In this document: positions 1 to 5,185 of the stretch, one piece after another
How positions within the stretch are numbered: the first letter of the stretch is position 1
Layout of the letters: every line of letters begins with the position of its first letter
Origin: an uncultured Sutterellaceae bacterium
Lineage (GTDB): Bacteria; Pseudomonadota; Gammaproteobacteria; Burkholderiales; Burkholderiaceae_F
Direction of reading: 5' to 3'
DNA length: 5,541 nucleotides
NCBI GenBank assembly: GCA_947253615.1
Contig: CAMYAA010000092.1
Coordinates: 1-5,541, forward strand
Translations under genes and position numbers: made by a program
The notes under the pieces: generated by a model
Database searches by the model: none
Told to the model about the DNA's origin: nothing
What the model saw: only the letters and a program-made list of their open reading frames with translations

Positions 1-2
1 TA

Positions 3-35
3 TCGTCGGCAGCGTCAGATGTGTATAAGAGACAG
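3..35 (+). other. Nextera transposase adapter (sequencing artefact)
   Basis: The bases match the Illumina Nextera read-1 adapter: the TCGTCGGCAGCGTC tail at 3-16, followed by the 19-bp Tn5 mosaic end AGATGTGTATAAGAGACAG at 17-35. This is library-preparation sequence left at a contig end, not genomic DNA and not a natural transposon end. It adds a false GTG start (position 21) and five false residues (M-Y-K-R-Q) in frame with hyaC. The genomic sequence begins at 36. Confidence 0.97.
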
Positions 36-545
36 TTTGTGGCCGGGATGATTTTTGCGGTCTTGTTTGCCTATCGTCTTTATTGGGCGTTTGTGGGCAA
101 TCGTTATGCTCGCATGATCTTCTTACCGCCGTTATGGCGCTGGCGTTGGTGGAAGGGCGTTATTGCTCAAGTGCAATACTATCTCTTCATGCGTAAGCAC
201 GCTCCTGAATATGCGGGTCACAACCCGTTAGCTCAGTTAGCGATGTTTGGTATGTTTGTGATCTCGTCCTTCTTGATCATTCTTACGGGCTTTGCTCTGT
301 TCGCTCAACAATGGGGTTGGGGTACGGGTTGGATGCCGTTCATTAGCTGGATTTTCCCGCTCTTTGGCGACGTTCAATCGGTTCGTACGACGCACCATGT
401 GTTGATGTACGTATTCATCCTCTTCGCGTGTGCTCATATCTACATGAGCTTCCGTGAAGACATCATGGGCGGTGCGGTCACGCTCTCGTCGATGAGCACG
501 GGTTTACGTTTGTTCAAAGAAGAACACGAACATCCTGCTAAGTAA
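36..545 (+). CDS. hyaC: Ni/Fe-hydrogenase b-type cytochrome subunit, 5'-truncated
   Basis: This is the integral-membrane diheme cytochrome b of an uptake [NiFe]-hydrogenase (HyaC/HupC/HoxZ family). It anchors the periplasm-facing large and small subunits and passes electrons from H2 to the quinone pool. About 169 native residues remain of a family length near 235, so the first transmembrane helix and its heme ligand are missing. The fragment opens in a hydrophobic helix ending WAFVGNRYAR, a hallmark of the family. A second helix follows GHNPLAQ (His at 219-221) and a third follows RTTHHV (His codons 393-398), which also contains a His at 435-437 before YMSFRED. These conserved histidines are the expected heme-ligand region. 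The C-terminus is a short charged cytoplasmic tail. The apparent upstream start lies inside adapter sequence, so no true start is visible. The structural genes hyaA and hyaB would be expected just upstream. A terminator follows 20 bp after the stop. Confidence 0.95.
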   Translation, partial: FVAGMIFAVLFAYRLYWAFVGNRYARMIFLPPLWRWRWWKGVIAQVQYYLFMRKHAPEYAGHNPLAQLAMFGMFVISSFLIILTGFALFAQQWGWGTGWMPFISWIFPLFGDVQSVRTTHHVLMYVFILFACAHIYMSFREDIMGGAVTLSSMSTGLRLFKEEHEHPAK

Positions 546-565
546 GACTTAAACGGTCTGAACCC

Positions 566-598
566 AAGGCGGAGTAACTTCGGTTACCCCGCCTTTTT
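566..598 (+). terminator. Intrinsic terminator of the hyaC transcript
   Basis: The arms 566-578 and 583-595 form a 13-position stem with a single A-C mismatch (573/588). They enclose a TTCG loop closed by C-G, which is the very stable UUCG tetraloop type. A run of five T (594-598) follows. The layout works for the + strand only: read on the - strand the stem is not followed by a T-run, so it is not an obvious terminator for the convergent transporter operon. It implies that the upstream hydrogenase operon ends at hyaC. Confidence 0.9.
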
Positions 599-685
599 GA
601 TTATGGGTGAGCCTCTCTGCTCAAGTGCGTTGTTTGCGCGGTGCTGCTGCGCCAATGACAGGGGTGAAGCCTTCGGAAAGCCTGC

Positions 686-715
686 GGCACGCCACGGCAC
701 GCCATGGTACGCCAC
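686..715. repeat. Three 10-bp tandem repeats between the convergent genes
   Basis: Three adjacent decamers read GGCACGCCAC, GGCACGCCAT and GGTACGCCAC, so units differ from the first at only one position each. They lie in the 133-bp gap between the hyaC terminator and the stop codon of the ATPase gene. A GC-rich hairpin (636-641 with 647-652, one G-T pair) lies about 35 bp to the left. Neither structure has a T-run on the - strand, so no standard terminator for the transporter operon was found. The open reading frames crossing this gap are low-complexity and are not credible genes. Confidence 0.75.
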
Positions 716-731
716 AGCGCTCGTGGGGGCG

Positions 732-1424
732 TTACTTTGTTTTTTGGCTCGTAAAGTGAGGGGCGGGCCAGACGGAAGTGCCCTCACGAAAGAGGGTGAC
801 CGGAAGGCCATAGAGTAAGAGCACTTTCTGCGCCACTAAACTTGCGTGCAGAGGATCGTGCGTCGAGAAAATAATGGTTTTATTTTCTTCACGCGCGAGT
901 TGATCAATGAGGGCTAACACACGATTTTGCGCCGACCAATCGAGGGCGGACATCGGTTCGTCTAAGAGGAGCATCGGGGCCCCAGTGGCGAGCGCCCTTG
1001 CCATCATGACGAGTTGACGTTGTCCCCCTGAGAGTTCAGCAAAAGAACGATCTCGCCAAGACAAAATCCCCAAGGTATGGAGGGCGTTTTCCGTGGCCTT
1101 GAGATCGTGTTCACTGGGCTTTTTTAAGAGCCCAATATGGGCGGCTCGGCCCATCAAAACCATATCAAAGACGCTGTAGTAAATTTGCGTGGGGACTTCT
1201 TGCGCCACAAACCCTAAGGGCTTGGGCTGAGTGATATGGCCAGAGAGCGCTGGAATCGTCCCAAGGAGTGTTTTTAAAAAGGTACTTTTGCCCGCCCCGT
1301 TTCGTCCTAAAAGGGCGAGGGTCTCTCCAGCTTCAATGTGAAGCGTGAGGGGCGCATAGAGCGCCGTGCGGGTGTGTGAAAACGTCAGGCCTTCACAAGA
1401 AAAGATGGGATTCATTTCACTCAT
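732..1424 (-). CDS. ABC transporter ATP-binding protein, FecE/BtuD (metal-chelate) type
   Basis: This is the cytoplasmic ATPase that powers import of a metal chelate or corrinoid-like ligand with the neighbouring permease. All catalytic elements are present in its 230 residues: Walker A GRNGAGKST (40-48), Q-loop Gln75, signature LSGGQRQ (131-137), Walker B MLLLDEP (151-157), D-loop SALD (159-162) and switch His189. The order and spacing are those of the iron-siderophore/B12/haem ATPase family. It is somewhat shorter than many FecE/FepC proteins, ending soon after the H-switch with a polar tail. Its ATG overlaps the permease stop in an ATGA arrangement (4 bp), indicating translational coupling as the last gene of a three-gene operon. 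A second Met at residue 4 is an alternative start. The substrate cannot be deduced from the ATPase. Confidence 0.93.
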   Translation of the reverse strand: MSEMNPIFSCEGLTFSHTRTALYAPLTLHIEAGETLALLGRNGAGKSTFLKTLLGTIPALSGHITQPKPLGFVAQEVPTQIYYSVFDMVLMGRAAHIGLLKKPSEHDLKATENALHTLGILSWRDRSFAELSGGQRQLVMMARALATGAPMLLLDEPMSALDWSAQNRVLALIDQLAREENKTIIFSTHDPLHASLVAQKVLLLYGLPVTLFREGTSVWPAPHFTSQKTK

Positions 1425-2422
1425 GAGGCAAGTCTCTGACGGAATTGATAGAGAATCAACGCAAAAATCGGTGCGCCTAAGAGGGCCGTAATAATCCCCA
1501 AGGGCAGTTCGGCATCAATGAGGGTGCGGGACAAATCGTCCACCCCAACCATCAAAATGGCACCGAGCAAAAACGACGTGGGCAAGAGTGACCGATGATC
1601 TACGCCGACAAGTACGCGGGCCATGTGCGGTACGACCAACCCAATCCAGCCCACAGCGCCGCTCACACTCACTTGTGCGGAGCATAGGAGCGCGGTTAAG
1701 CCCAAAAAGAGCCAGCGCAAAAGCACCACTTTTTCCCCTAAGATGCGGGCTTCTTGATCCCCTAAACTTAAAATATTAAGGCGAAAACCGAGCGCCCATA
1801 AGAGGAGCGACCCGGGGACTACGGCCAAGGCGAGAAAGCCCACTTTCTCCCAAGTGATCATGGAAAAGCTGCCCATGAGCCAAAAGAGAATATTGGGCAA
1901 TACGTCCACGGCATCCGCGGTGTATTCAATCAAACTAATGAGGGCTGAGAAGAGCCCCGCGAGAATAATGCCCGCCAAAATGACCATGAGTTTGGATTGA
2001 TTCCCAAAAAAGCGCGAAATCCCAAAGACCACCATCATGGTCAGTAGCCCAGTGGTCAGCGAGACGCCCATGAGCTCAAGGGTGGTGAAGCCCCACAGAA
2101 TAGCGAGCACCCCACCAAAGGCGGCTCCCGAGGAGACGCCAATGATGTGGGGACCAATGAGTGGATTGTTAAAGAGGCCTTGAAGCGCTGCGCCGCTCAT
2201 CGCTAAAGCCCCACCGGCGCAGAGTGCGGCGAGAATGCGAGGCAAACGAATTTGCCGCACCACATCCACGTGGATGGCGGGGCTTTGCTCGGGGGTGAAG
2301 AGGGCAGAGATCACCTCCGAGAAGGTAAGGTGATAGTGGCCCAATCCTAAACTCACCACCGAGGTGATGAGAAGGAGAAGGAAAAGCCCAACGAGGGTAG
2401 CTCGTGTACTCTTTGAGGTCAT
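1421..2422 (-). CDS. FecCD/BtuC-family ABC transporter permease
   Basis: This inner-membrane permease presumably forms a homodimer, since only one permease gene is present. Its 333 residues are very hydrophobic, consistent with the roughly ten membrane helices of the BtuC/FhuB fold. Diagnostic family segments are RQIRLPRILAAL (56-67), the following SGAALQ and NNPLIGP stretch with GVSSGA (76-100), and VSGAVGWIGLVVPHMAR (252-268) with the downstream SRTL and ELPLG motifs (297-308). Arg56, Arg59 and Arg298 occupy positions that in BtuC form salt bridges with glutamates of the binding protein; that correspondence is inferred. The gene starts 25 bp after the binding-protein stop and overlaps the ATPase gene by 4 bp. 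An in-frame TGA three codons upstream fixes this ATG as the earliest start. No purine-rich ribosome-binding site precedes it, so translation probably depends on coupling to the upstream gene. Confidence 0.93.
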   Translation of the reverse strand: MTSKSTRATLVGLFLLLLITSVVSLGLGHYHLTFSEVISALFTPEQSPAIHVDVVRQIRLPRILAALCAGGALAMSGAALQGLFNNPLIGPHIIGVSSGAAFGGVLAILWGFTTLELMGVSLTTGLLTMMVVFGISRFFGNQSKLMVILAGIILAGLFSALISLIEYTADAVDVLPNILFWLMGSFSMITWEKVGFLALAVVPGSLLLWALGFRLNILSLGDQEARILGEKVVLLRWLFLGLTALLCSAQVSVSGAVGWIGLVVPHMARVLVGVDHRSLLPTSFLLGAILMVGVDDLSRTLIDAELPLGIITALLGAPIFALILYQFRQRLAS

Positions 2423-2428
2423 AGCGTT

Positions 2429-2446
2429 TCAAGGGGACTCAAGGGG
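2429..2446. repeat. Direct repeat in the binding-protein/permease gap
   Basis: Two copies of TCAAGGGG (2429-2436 and 2439-2446) lie two bases apart in the 25-bp gap between the binding-protein stop and the permease ATG. On the coding (-) strand they read as C-rich CCCCTTGA units, so they cannot serve as a Shine-Dalgarno site. Their significance is unknown; slipped-strand duplication is a simple explanation. Confidence 0.6.
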
Positions 2447-2447
2447 G

Positions 2448-3524
2448 TTACTCTTTGGCGCTCTTGGGAGAGTCTTTCCAGCTCACGCGGTAAAAGCGTT
2501 GATAGTACTCTTGGGCGAGTTTGTCCATATCGAAGTGCTGGTAGAGGGAGGGATAGAGTTTCTTCCCTAACCACAATTCCCCTAAGCCCATGGCTTCGGG
2601 CGTGGGATAGCCCCAGGCCTTCACGTATTCGGGCATTAAATAGAGGTGGTCATTTTTCATCGCGTCAATGGGCTTAAACTTCGGATCGTTTTTAATGGCC
2701 TCAATGACTTGCGGGAAGCGGTTTTGCACAAAGATGACCTGCGGATTCCAGGTGAGCACTTGTTCCATGGAGACCTGTTTCCAGCCCTTGATGGCGCTCG
2801 CAGCCACGTTGTTGGCATTGACGTCATTCATCATGACGCCCACAAATTTCCCCGAGCCATAGGTATAGAGGTCAGGATTGGCGACGTAGGTACGGGTCTG
2901 AGCCCCCTTCCATTGGTTTTTAAACGCTAAGACTTTGGCACGATGACTAAAGACCCAATCGTTTAAAGCTTTCGCTTCGTGAGAACGATTGACCACCTCT
3001 CCTATGAGGGTGACGGCTTGCTTTAACCCAACCGTATACATTTGTTCTTCGTCTTTGACCGAGGGATTGACTTTGTCCGCTTGCCCAGGCACATATTCGC
3101 GTAACGAAATGGCCACGACCGGAATCTTGGCTTGTTCGATTTTGGCAATCATGTCTTGCGGGGCATAGTTCGTGACGATGACAACGTCGGGCTTGGCCGC
3201 AATCAAGCTTTCGATATTGACGCTCGTTAAGTCACCGGGTTCCGGGAGCGTTGCAATCTTGGGGATAAAGCGTTCGAAGTTCGGCCCCAAGTGCTTTTTC
3301 CAGGAGGAGAGCACCCCGACAATTTTGTCATTGGCATTTAATTGGACCAGAATGTCGAGGGATTGGTGCTGAAGCACGACCACACGATTAACGGTATCCG
3401 GTAAAGTGACTTGGCGACCTAATTGGTCCGTGACGGTACGATCAGCCCAGGCTTGCGTGGCCAGGGATCCCGCTAAGAGGGCCGTGAATGCCCAAGCCAA
3501 GGGGCGAATTTTATAGTGAGACAT
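2448..3524 (-). CDS. Periplasmic substrate-binding protein of a metal-chelate ABC importer (BtuF/FepB-like fold)
   Basis: This is the soluble periplasmic receptor that delivers ligand to the adjacent permease. Residues 1-27 form a Sec signal peptide (basic start, hydrophobic core, cleavage predicted after A-W-A at 27). No lipobox cysteine is present. The mature protein opens with TVTDQLGRQVTLP (30-42), typical of the Peripl_BP_2 family. Two lobes follow: KPDVVIV at 111-117 in the first and WNPQVIFVQN at 259-268 in the second. Glu105 (NIESL) and Glu254 (SMEQV) sit where BtuF has its two permease-docking glutamates. At 358 residues it is longer than BtuF or FepB. It is the first gene of its operon, with a good AAGGAG ribosome-binding site at 3531-3536, six bases before the ATG. 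Candidate substrates are iron or nickel chelates, haem or a corrinoid. The hydrogenase context favours nickel or iron only by inference. Confidence 0.9.
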   Translation of the reverse strand: MSHYKIRPLAWAFTALLAGSLATQAWADRTVTDQLGRQVTLPDTVNRVVVLQHQSLDILVQLNANDKIVGVLSSWKKHLGPNFERFIPKIATLPEPGDLTSVNIESLIAAKPDVVIVTNYAPQDMIAKIEQAKIPVVAISLREYVPGQADKVNPSVKDEEQMYTVGLKQAVTLIGEVVNRSHEAKALNDWVFSHRAKVLAFKNQWKGAQTRTYVANPDLYTYGSGKFVGVMMNDVNANNVAASAIKGWKQVSMEQVLTWNPQVIFVQNRFPQVIEAIKNDPKFKPIDAMKNDHLYLMPEYVKAWGYPTPEAMGLGELWLGKKLYPSLYQHFDMDKLAQEYYQRFYRVSWKDSPKSAKE

Positions 3525-3545
3525 GGTTCTCTCCTTAAAGCGTCG

Positions 3546-3583
3546 AAAAAAAGAGAACGCCCCCTCAAAAAGAAAGCGTTTTC
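3546..3583 (-). terminator. Candidate leader hairpin with U-run (attenuator) before the transporter operon
   Basis: On the - strand the arms GAAAACGC (3583-3576) and GCGTTCTC (3560-3553) pair at seven of eight positions around a 15-base loop. Seven T follow directly (3552-3546). This has the shape of an intrinsic terminator, placed between the candidate start of transcription and the ribosome-binding site of the binding-protein gene. The stem is short and its outer half is A/T-rich, so it may be weak or conditional. No known riboswitch family was recognised. Confidence 0.45.
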
Positions 3584-3589
3584 TTCAGT

Positions 3590-3613
3590 CGTTATTCATT
3601 TTAGGGGATAACG
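3590..3613. promoter_or_regulatory. Candidate operator: CGTTAT-N12-ATAACG
   Basis: A perfect six-base inverted repeat (3590-3595 and 3608-3613) separated by 12 bases brackets the candidate -10 box of the transporter operon. This placement is typical of a repressor that blocks RNA polymerase. It does not match the E. coli NikR site (GTATGA-N16-TCATAC) or a classical Fur box, although a two-half-site layout with a wide spacer is the kind used by NikR proteins. The regulator is unknown. Confidence 0.45.
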
Positions 3614-3627
3614 CTTCAGCCCACCAA
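3598..3627 (-). promoter_or_regulatory. Candidate promoter of the ABC transporter operon
   Basis: On the - strand a -10 hexamer TAAAAT (3603-3598; five of six consensus bases) lies 18 bases after a weak -35 TTGGTG (3627-3622). Transcription would start near 3590, giving a leader of about 65 nt. The -35 match is poor (three of six), and support comes mainly from the palindrome that encloses the -10 box. A perfect TTGACA on the same strand at 3851-3846 lacks a good -10 at normal spacing and is a less likely alternative. Confidence 0.45.
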
Positions 3628-3837
3628 GTTTACCCCTTCATTTCCAAGGGAAAGATCGATTTTTTATGACGCAAAACAAGGTGAGTTTAGACGTATTCCT
3701 TAAAACGAAAGCCCCTCAGTAACAGGGCCCTTTAGGGTTAATCCGTTCTAGACGACGATCCGCACTCATAAAAATCGGGATGGCCCTCGATAATTTCACC
3801 TTAAAAAAGGGCACTTAGTTATTACGATTTAACAAAG

Positions 3838-3857
3838 TTTCACACTGTCAAGTGAAA
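3838..3857. repeat. Inverted repeat TTTCAC-N8-GTGAAA
   Basis: Six-base arms at 3838-3843 and 3852-3857 flank an eight-base spacer, a 20-bp dyad of operator size. The spacer includes most of a - strand TTGACA hexamer (3851-3846). A protein-binding site is plausible, but the regulator and function are unknown. Confidence 0.4.
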
Positions 3858-3914
3858 AGTGCGAATTTTTTACCCATTGGGTAGGATTGTCTCAATCCTT
3901 TGGTGGACTTGACA
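3846..3914. repeat. Long-range inverted repeat TGTCAAGT ... ACTTGACA
   Basis: Perfect eight-base arms lie at 3846-3853 and 3907-3914, separated by 53 bp. Each arm contains the -35 consensus TTGACA pointing outward, one on each strand. Weak -10-like hexamers follow each: GAAAAT at 3931-3936 on +, 16 bases downstream, and CGTAAT on -, 19 bases downstream. These could be divergent promoters or a symmetrical binding region. Confidence 0.4.
3871..3899. repeat. Two abutting dyads, TACCC-ATT-GGGTA and AGGATTG-TCT-CAATCCT
   Basis: Two perfect inverted repeats share base 3883: five-base arms at 3871-3875/3879-3883 and seven-base arms at 3883-3889/3893-3899, each with a three-base centre. They sit in the middle of the longer TGTCAAGT...ACTTGACA repeat. 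The short centres suit protein-binding operators better than RNA hairpins. No T-run follows, so this is not a terminator. Confidence 0.5.
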
Positions 3915-4035
3915 TTAAGAAGAAAAGTGAGAAAATTTTTTCCCAAGAGGGACGACTCAAAAGGCTAAAAAACTACACCTTCCTAGTTCTTTTGGGGGAG
4001 TTCTAACTAAGGGTTAAAACTAAACCCATGGAGGA

Positions 4036-4063
4036 TTGGCTCCGAGAGAATCCGCTGTATAGT
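4036..4063 (+). promoter_or_regulatory. Candidate sigma-70-type promoter for hyaD-hupF-hyaE
   Basis: A -35 TTGGCT (4036-4041; four of six) and a -10 TATAGT (4058-4063; five of six) are separated by 16 bases. Transcription would start near 4070, leaving a leader of about 75 nt. This would give the maturation genes a transcript separate from the one that ends at the hyaC terminator. No sigma-54 (-24/-12) element was seen. Confidence 0.45.
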
Positions 4064-4134
4064 GAGAGGACGTGATAAAGGCATTGATCCCCATGAGGTC
4101 AAGCCGACATTTGAGATGAGACCCCTCAAAGATT

Positions 4135-4139
4135 GGAGG
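4135..4139 (+). promoter_or_regulatory. hyaD: Ribosome-binding site deciding the hyaD start
   Basis: GGAGG at 4135-4139 is the only strong Shine-Dalgarno sequence before hyaD. It is eight bases from GTG 4148 but only two from ATG 4142, which is too close for efficient initiation. A TTG at 4133 overlaps the site and cannot use it. A weak stem, TTTGAG (4110-4115) with CTCAAA (4125-4130), ends just before it. Confidence 0.6.
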
Positions 4140-4147
4140 ACATGATT

Positions 4148-4816
4148 GTGCAATTAGAAGATCCTAGCTGGGAAGTGTTACTTTTAGGCATTGGCAATAT
4201 TCTTTGGGCCGATGAAGGTTTTGGTCCCCGTTGTGTGGAGCATTTCCATCGCATTTACCGTGATCGACCCGATGTGGAAGTTGTTGATGGTGGGACGTTA
4301 GGGCTTTACTTAACGAACTACATCACCTCGGCTAAGCGTCTGTTGGTGTTGGACTGTGTGGACTTTAAAGAAAAGCCCGGCTTTATGAAAGTGCTTCGTG
4401 AAGATGAGCTTCAAGTCTGGTCCTCCACGAAGATTAGTCAGCATCAGACGGGCTTTAACGATATGTTAGCCACGGCTATGCTCTTAGGGCATGAGTTTGA
4501 AAAGATCACCGTCATTGGGGTTCAGCCCGATGTGCTCGACGACTACGGTGGTGGTTTAACCCCGACGTTACAAGCGGTTTTACCCAAGGCGGTGGAATTA
4601 GCCGCGGCAGAATTAGCCGATTGGGGCTTCCCCGTTGAAAAGCGTCCTGAAGGGGAAGAGCCCGAACCTTTAATGGCCAGTTGTGTGGAAGAAGACAATT
4701 ACGTGGGTCAGCGTCCGAGTGAAGACGAAGCCTGTCGTGATGGTGACGAACGTTTTATGGTTCGTGAAAAGGGTCAAGAAATGCATGACCCGAATGTTCC
4801 TCCGATGCGTAGTTAA
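4148..4816 (+). CDS. hyaD: Hydrogenase maturation endopeptidase (HyaD/HupD/HoxM)
   Basis: This nickel-sensing protease removes the C-terminal peptide of the [NiFe]-hydrogenase large subunit after the Ni-Fe centre is inserted, the last step of active-site assembly. The family core fills roughly residues 8-165. It opens with VLLLGIGNILWADEGFG, whose Glu23 is a nickel ligand. The other expected ligands are Asp69 in LVLDCVDF and His99 in SQHQTGF. The tail after about residue 170 is acidic and longer than in typical homologues (222 residues here against about 195-202); its role is unknown. GTG 4148 is preferred for ribosome-binding-site spacing; ATG 4142 adds two residues and is the alternative. 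hupF follows after 15 bp and hyaE further on, the same order as hoxM-hoxL-hoxO. The usual upstream neighbour hyaC is displaced about 3.6 kb by the transporter operon. Confidence 0.93.
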   Translation: MQLEDPSWEVLLLGIGNILWADEGFGPRCVEHFHRIYRDRPDVEVVDGGTLGLYLTNYITSAKRLLVLDCVDFKEKPGFMKVLREDELQVWSSTKISQHQTGFNDMLATAMLLGHEFEKITVIGVQPDVLDDYGGGLTPTLQAVLPKAVELAAAELADWGFPVEKRPEGEEPEPLMASCVEEDNYVGQRPSEDEACRDGDERFMVREKGQEMHDPNVPPMRS

Positions 4817-4831
4817 GGTTGGAAATTAAGA

Positions 4832-5158
4832 ATGTGTATTGCGATTCCTTGGACCGTGGTTGAAAGTGAAACTTTCAAAGCGACGGTTGAACGTCAAGGT
4901 GAACGTCGAGAAGTAGACACCTCGTTAGTGGGCGAGACCACGCCGGGGGACATTTTATTGATTTTCCGTCATCAAGCGATTCGTAAAGCGGATCCTTCCG
5001 AAGTGCCGGGGATTGAAAAGGCGTTGACCTCGTTAGCGATGGTGCTTGAAGGCACCGCTACGCAAGAGACAATCGACTATGGCATGGATAACTTAGGCTC
5101 GGGTGAGCCCGAGTTACCCGCGCATTTACAGGCGATGGTCGGTAAGAAAGTGCTCTAG
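4832..5158 (+). CDS. hupF: HypC-family hydrogenase chaperone, HupF/HoxL type
   Basis: This small cytoplasmic chaperone helps deliver or guard the Fe(CN)2CO cofactor during maturation of the hydrogenase large subunit. The 108 residues begin MCIAIP, the family signature; Cys2 is the invariant iron and partner ligand once Met1 is removed. The VDTSLVG and PGD segments (29-40) complete the small beta-barrel. Where general HypC proteins have a conserved His in their VLVH motif, this protein has Phe45 (LLIF). That change, the C-terminal extension with PELPAHLQ and the position between hyaD and hyaE point to the operon-specific HupF/HoxL paralogue rather than the pleiotropic HypC. Only weak purine-rich sequence (AAGG, GGAAA) precedes the ATG, and the gap from hyaD is 15 bp, so coupling is likely. 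Confidence 0.92.
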   Translation: MCIAIPWTVVESETFKATVERQGERREVDTSLVGETTPGDILLIFRHQAIRKADPSEVPGIEKALTSLAMVLEGTATQETIDYGMDNLGSGEPELPAHLQAMVGKKVL

Positions 5159-5185
5159 CGCGCAGAATTTTTTAGGAGTCCCTTC

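Larger units (their letters stand above)
3525..4147. other. Divergent noncoding intergenic region of about 620 bp
   Basis: This A/T-richer stretch separates the transporter operon (-) from the hyaD operon (+). No credible coding sequence, RNA gene or insertion sequence was seen. It holds, from left to right, a leader hairpin, an operator and promoter for the transporter, a cluster of inverted repeats at 3838-3914, short weak dyads at 3984-4009 and 4011-4027, and a candidate promoter for hyaD. Positions 3628-3837 contain only small G/C-rich dyads such as GCCCT and AGGGC near 3784-3812, with no assigned function. Confidence 0.7.

Noticed and set aside
21..35. GTG start codon for hyaC at position 21
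   Set aside because: It lies entirely within adapter sequence; the real gene start is upstream of the contig end.
17..35. Natural Tn5-like mobile element end
   Set aside because: The mosaic end is joined to the synthetic Nextera tail, so it is library adapter and not a transposon.
584..818. Overlapping open frames on both strands in the hyaC/ATPase gap
   Set aside because: They cross the terminator and the decamer repeat, overlap the end of the ATPase gene, have no ribosome-binding site and give low-complexity, unrecognisable proteins.
2448..3524. Naming the importer btuCDF, fecBCD or a nickel system outright
   Set aside because: The fold and docking residues are shared by all members of this family; no substrate-specific residues could be identified, and genomic context alone is not proof.
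3441..3524. Lipoprotein signal on the binding protein
   Set aside because: There is no cysteine near the cleavage site; the signal ends A-W-A, which fits ordinary signal peptidase I processing.
3525..3840. Cobalamin or nickel/cobalt riboswitch in the transporter leader
   Set aside because: No B12-box-like or NiCo-type conserved core was recognised on the - strand; the only clear RNA structure is the hairpin with U-run. A covariance-model search would settle it.
4028..4075. Small ORF (ATG to TGA, 15 residues, MEDWLRENPLYSERT) upstream of hyaD, a possible leader peptide
   Set aside because: No ribosome-binding site precedes it and it spans both the -35 and -10 of the best hyaD promoter candidate, so it would not be on that transcript.
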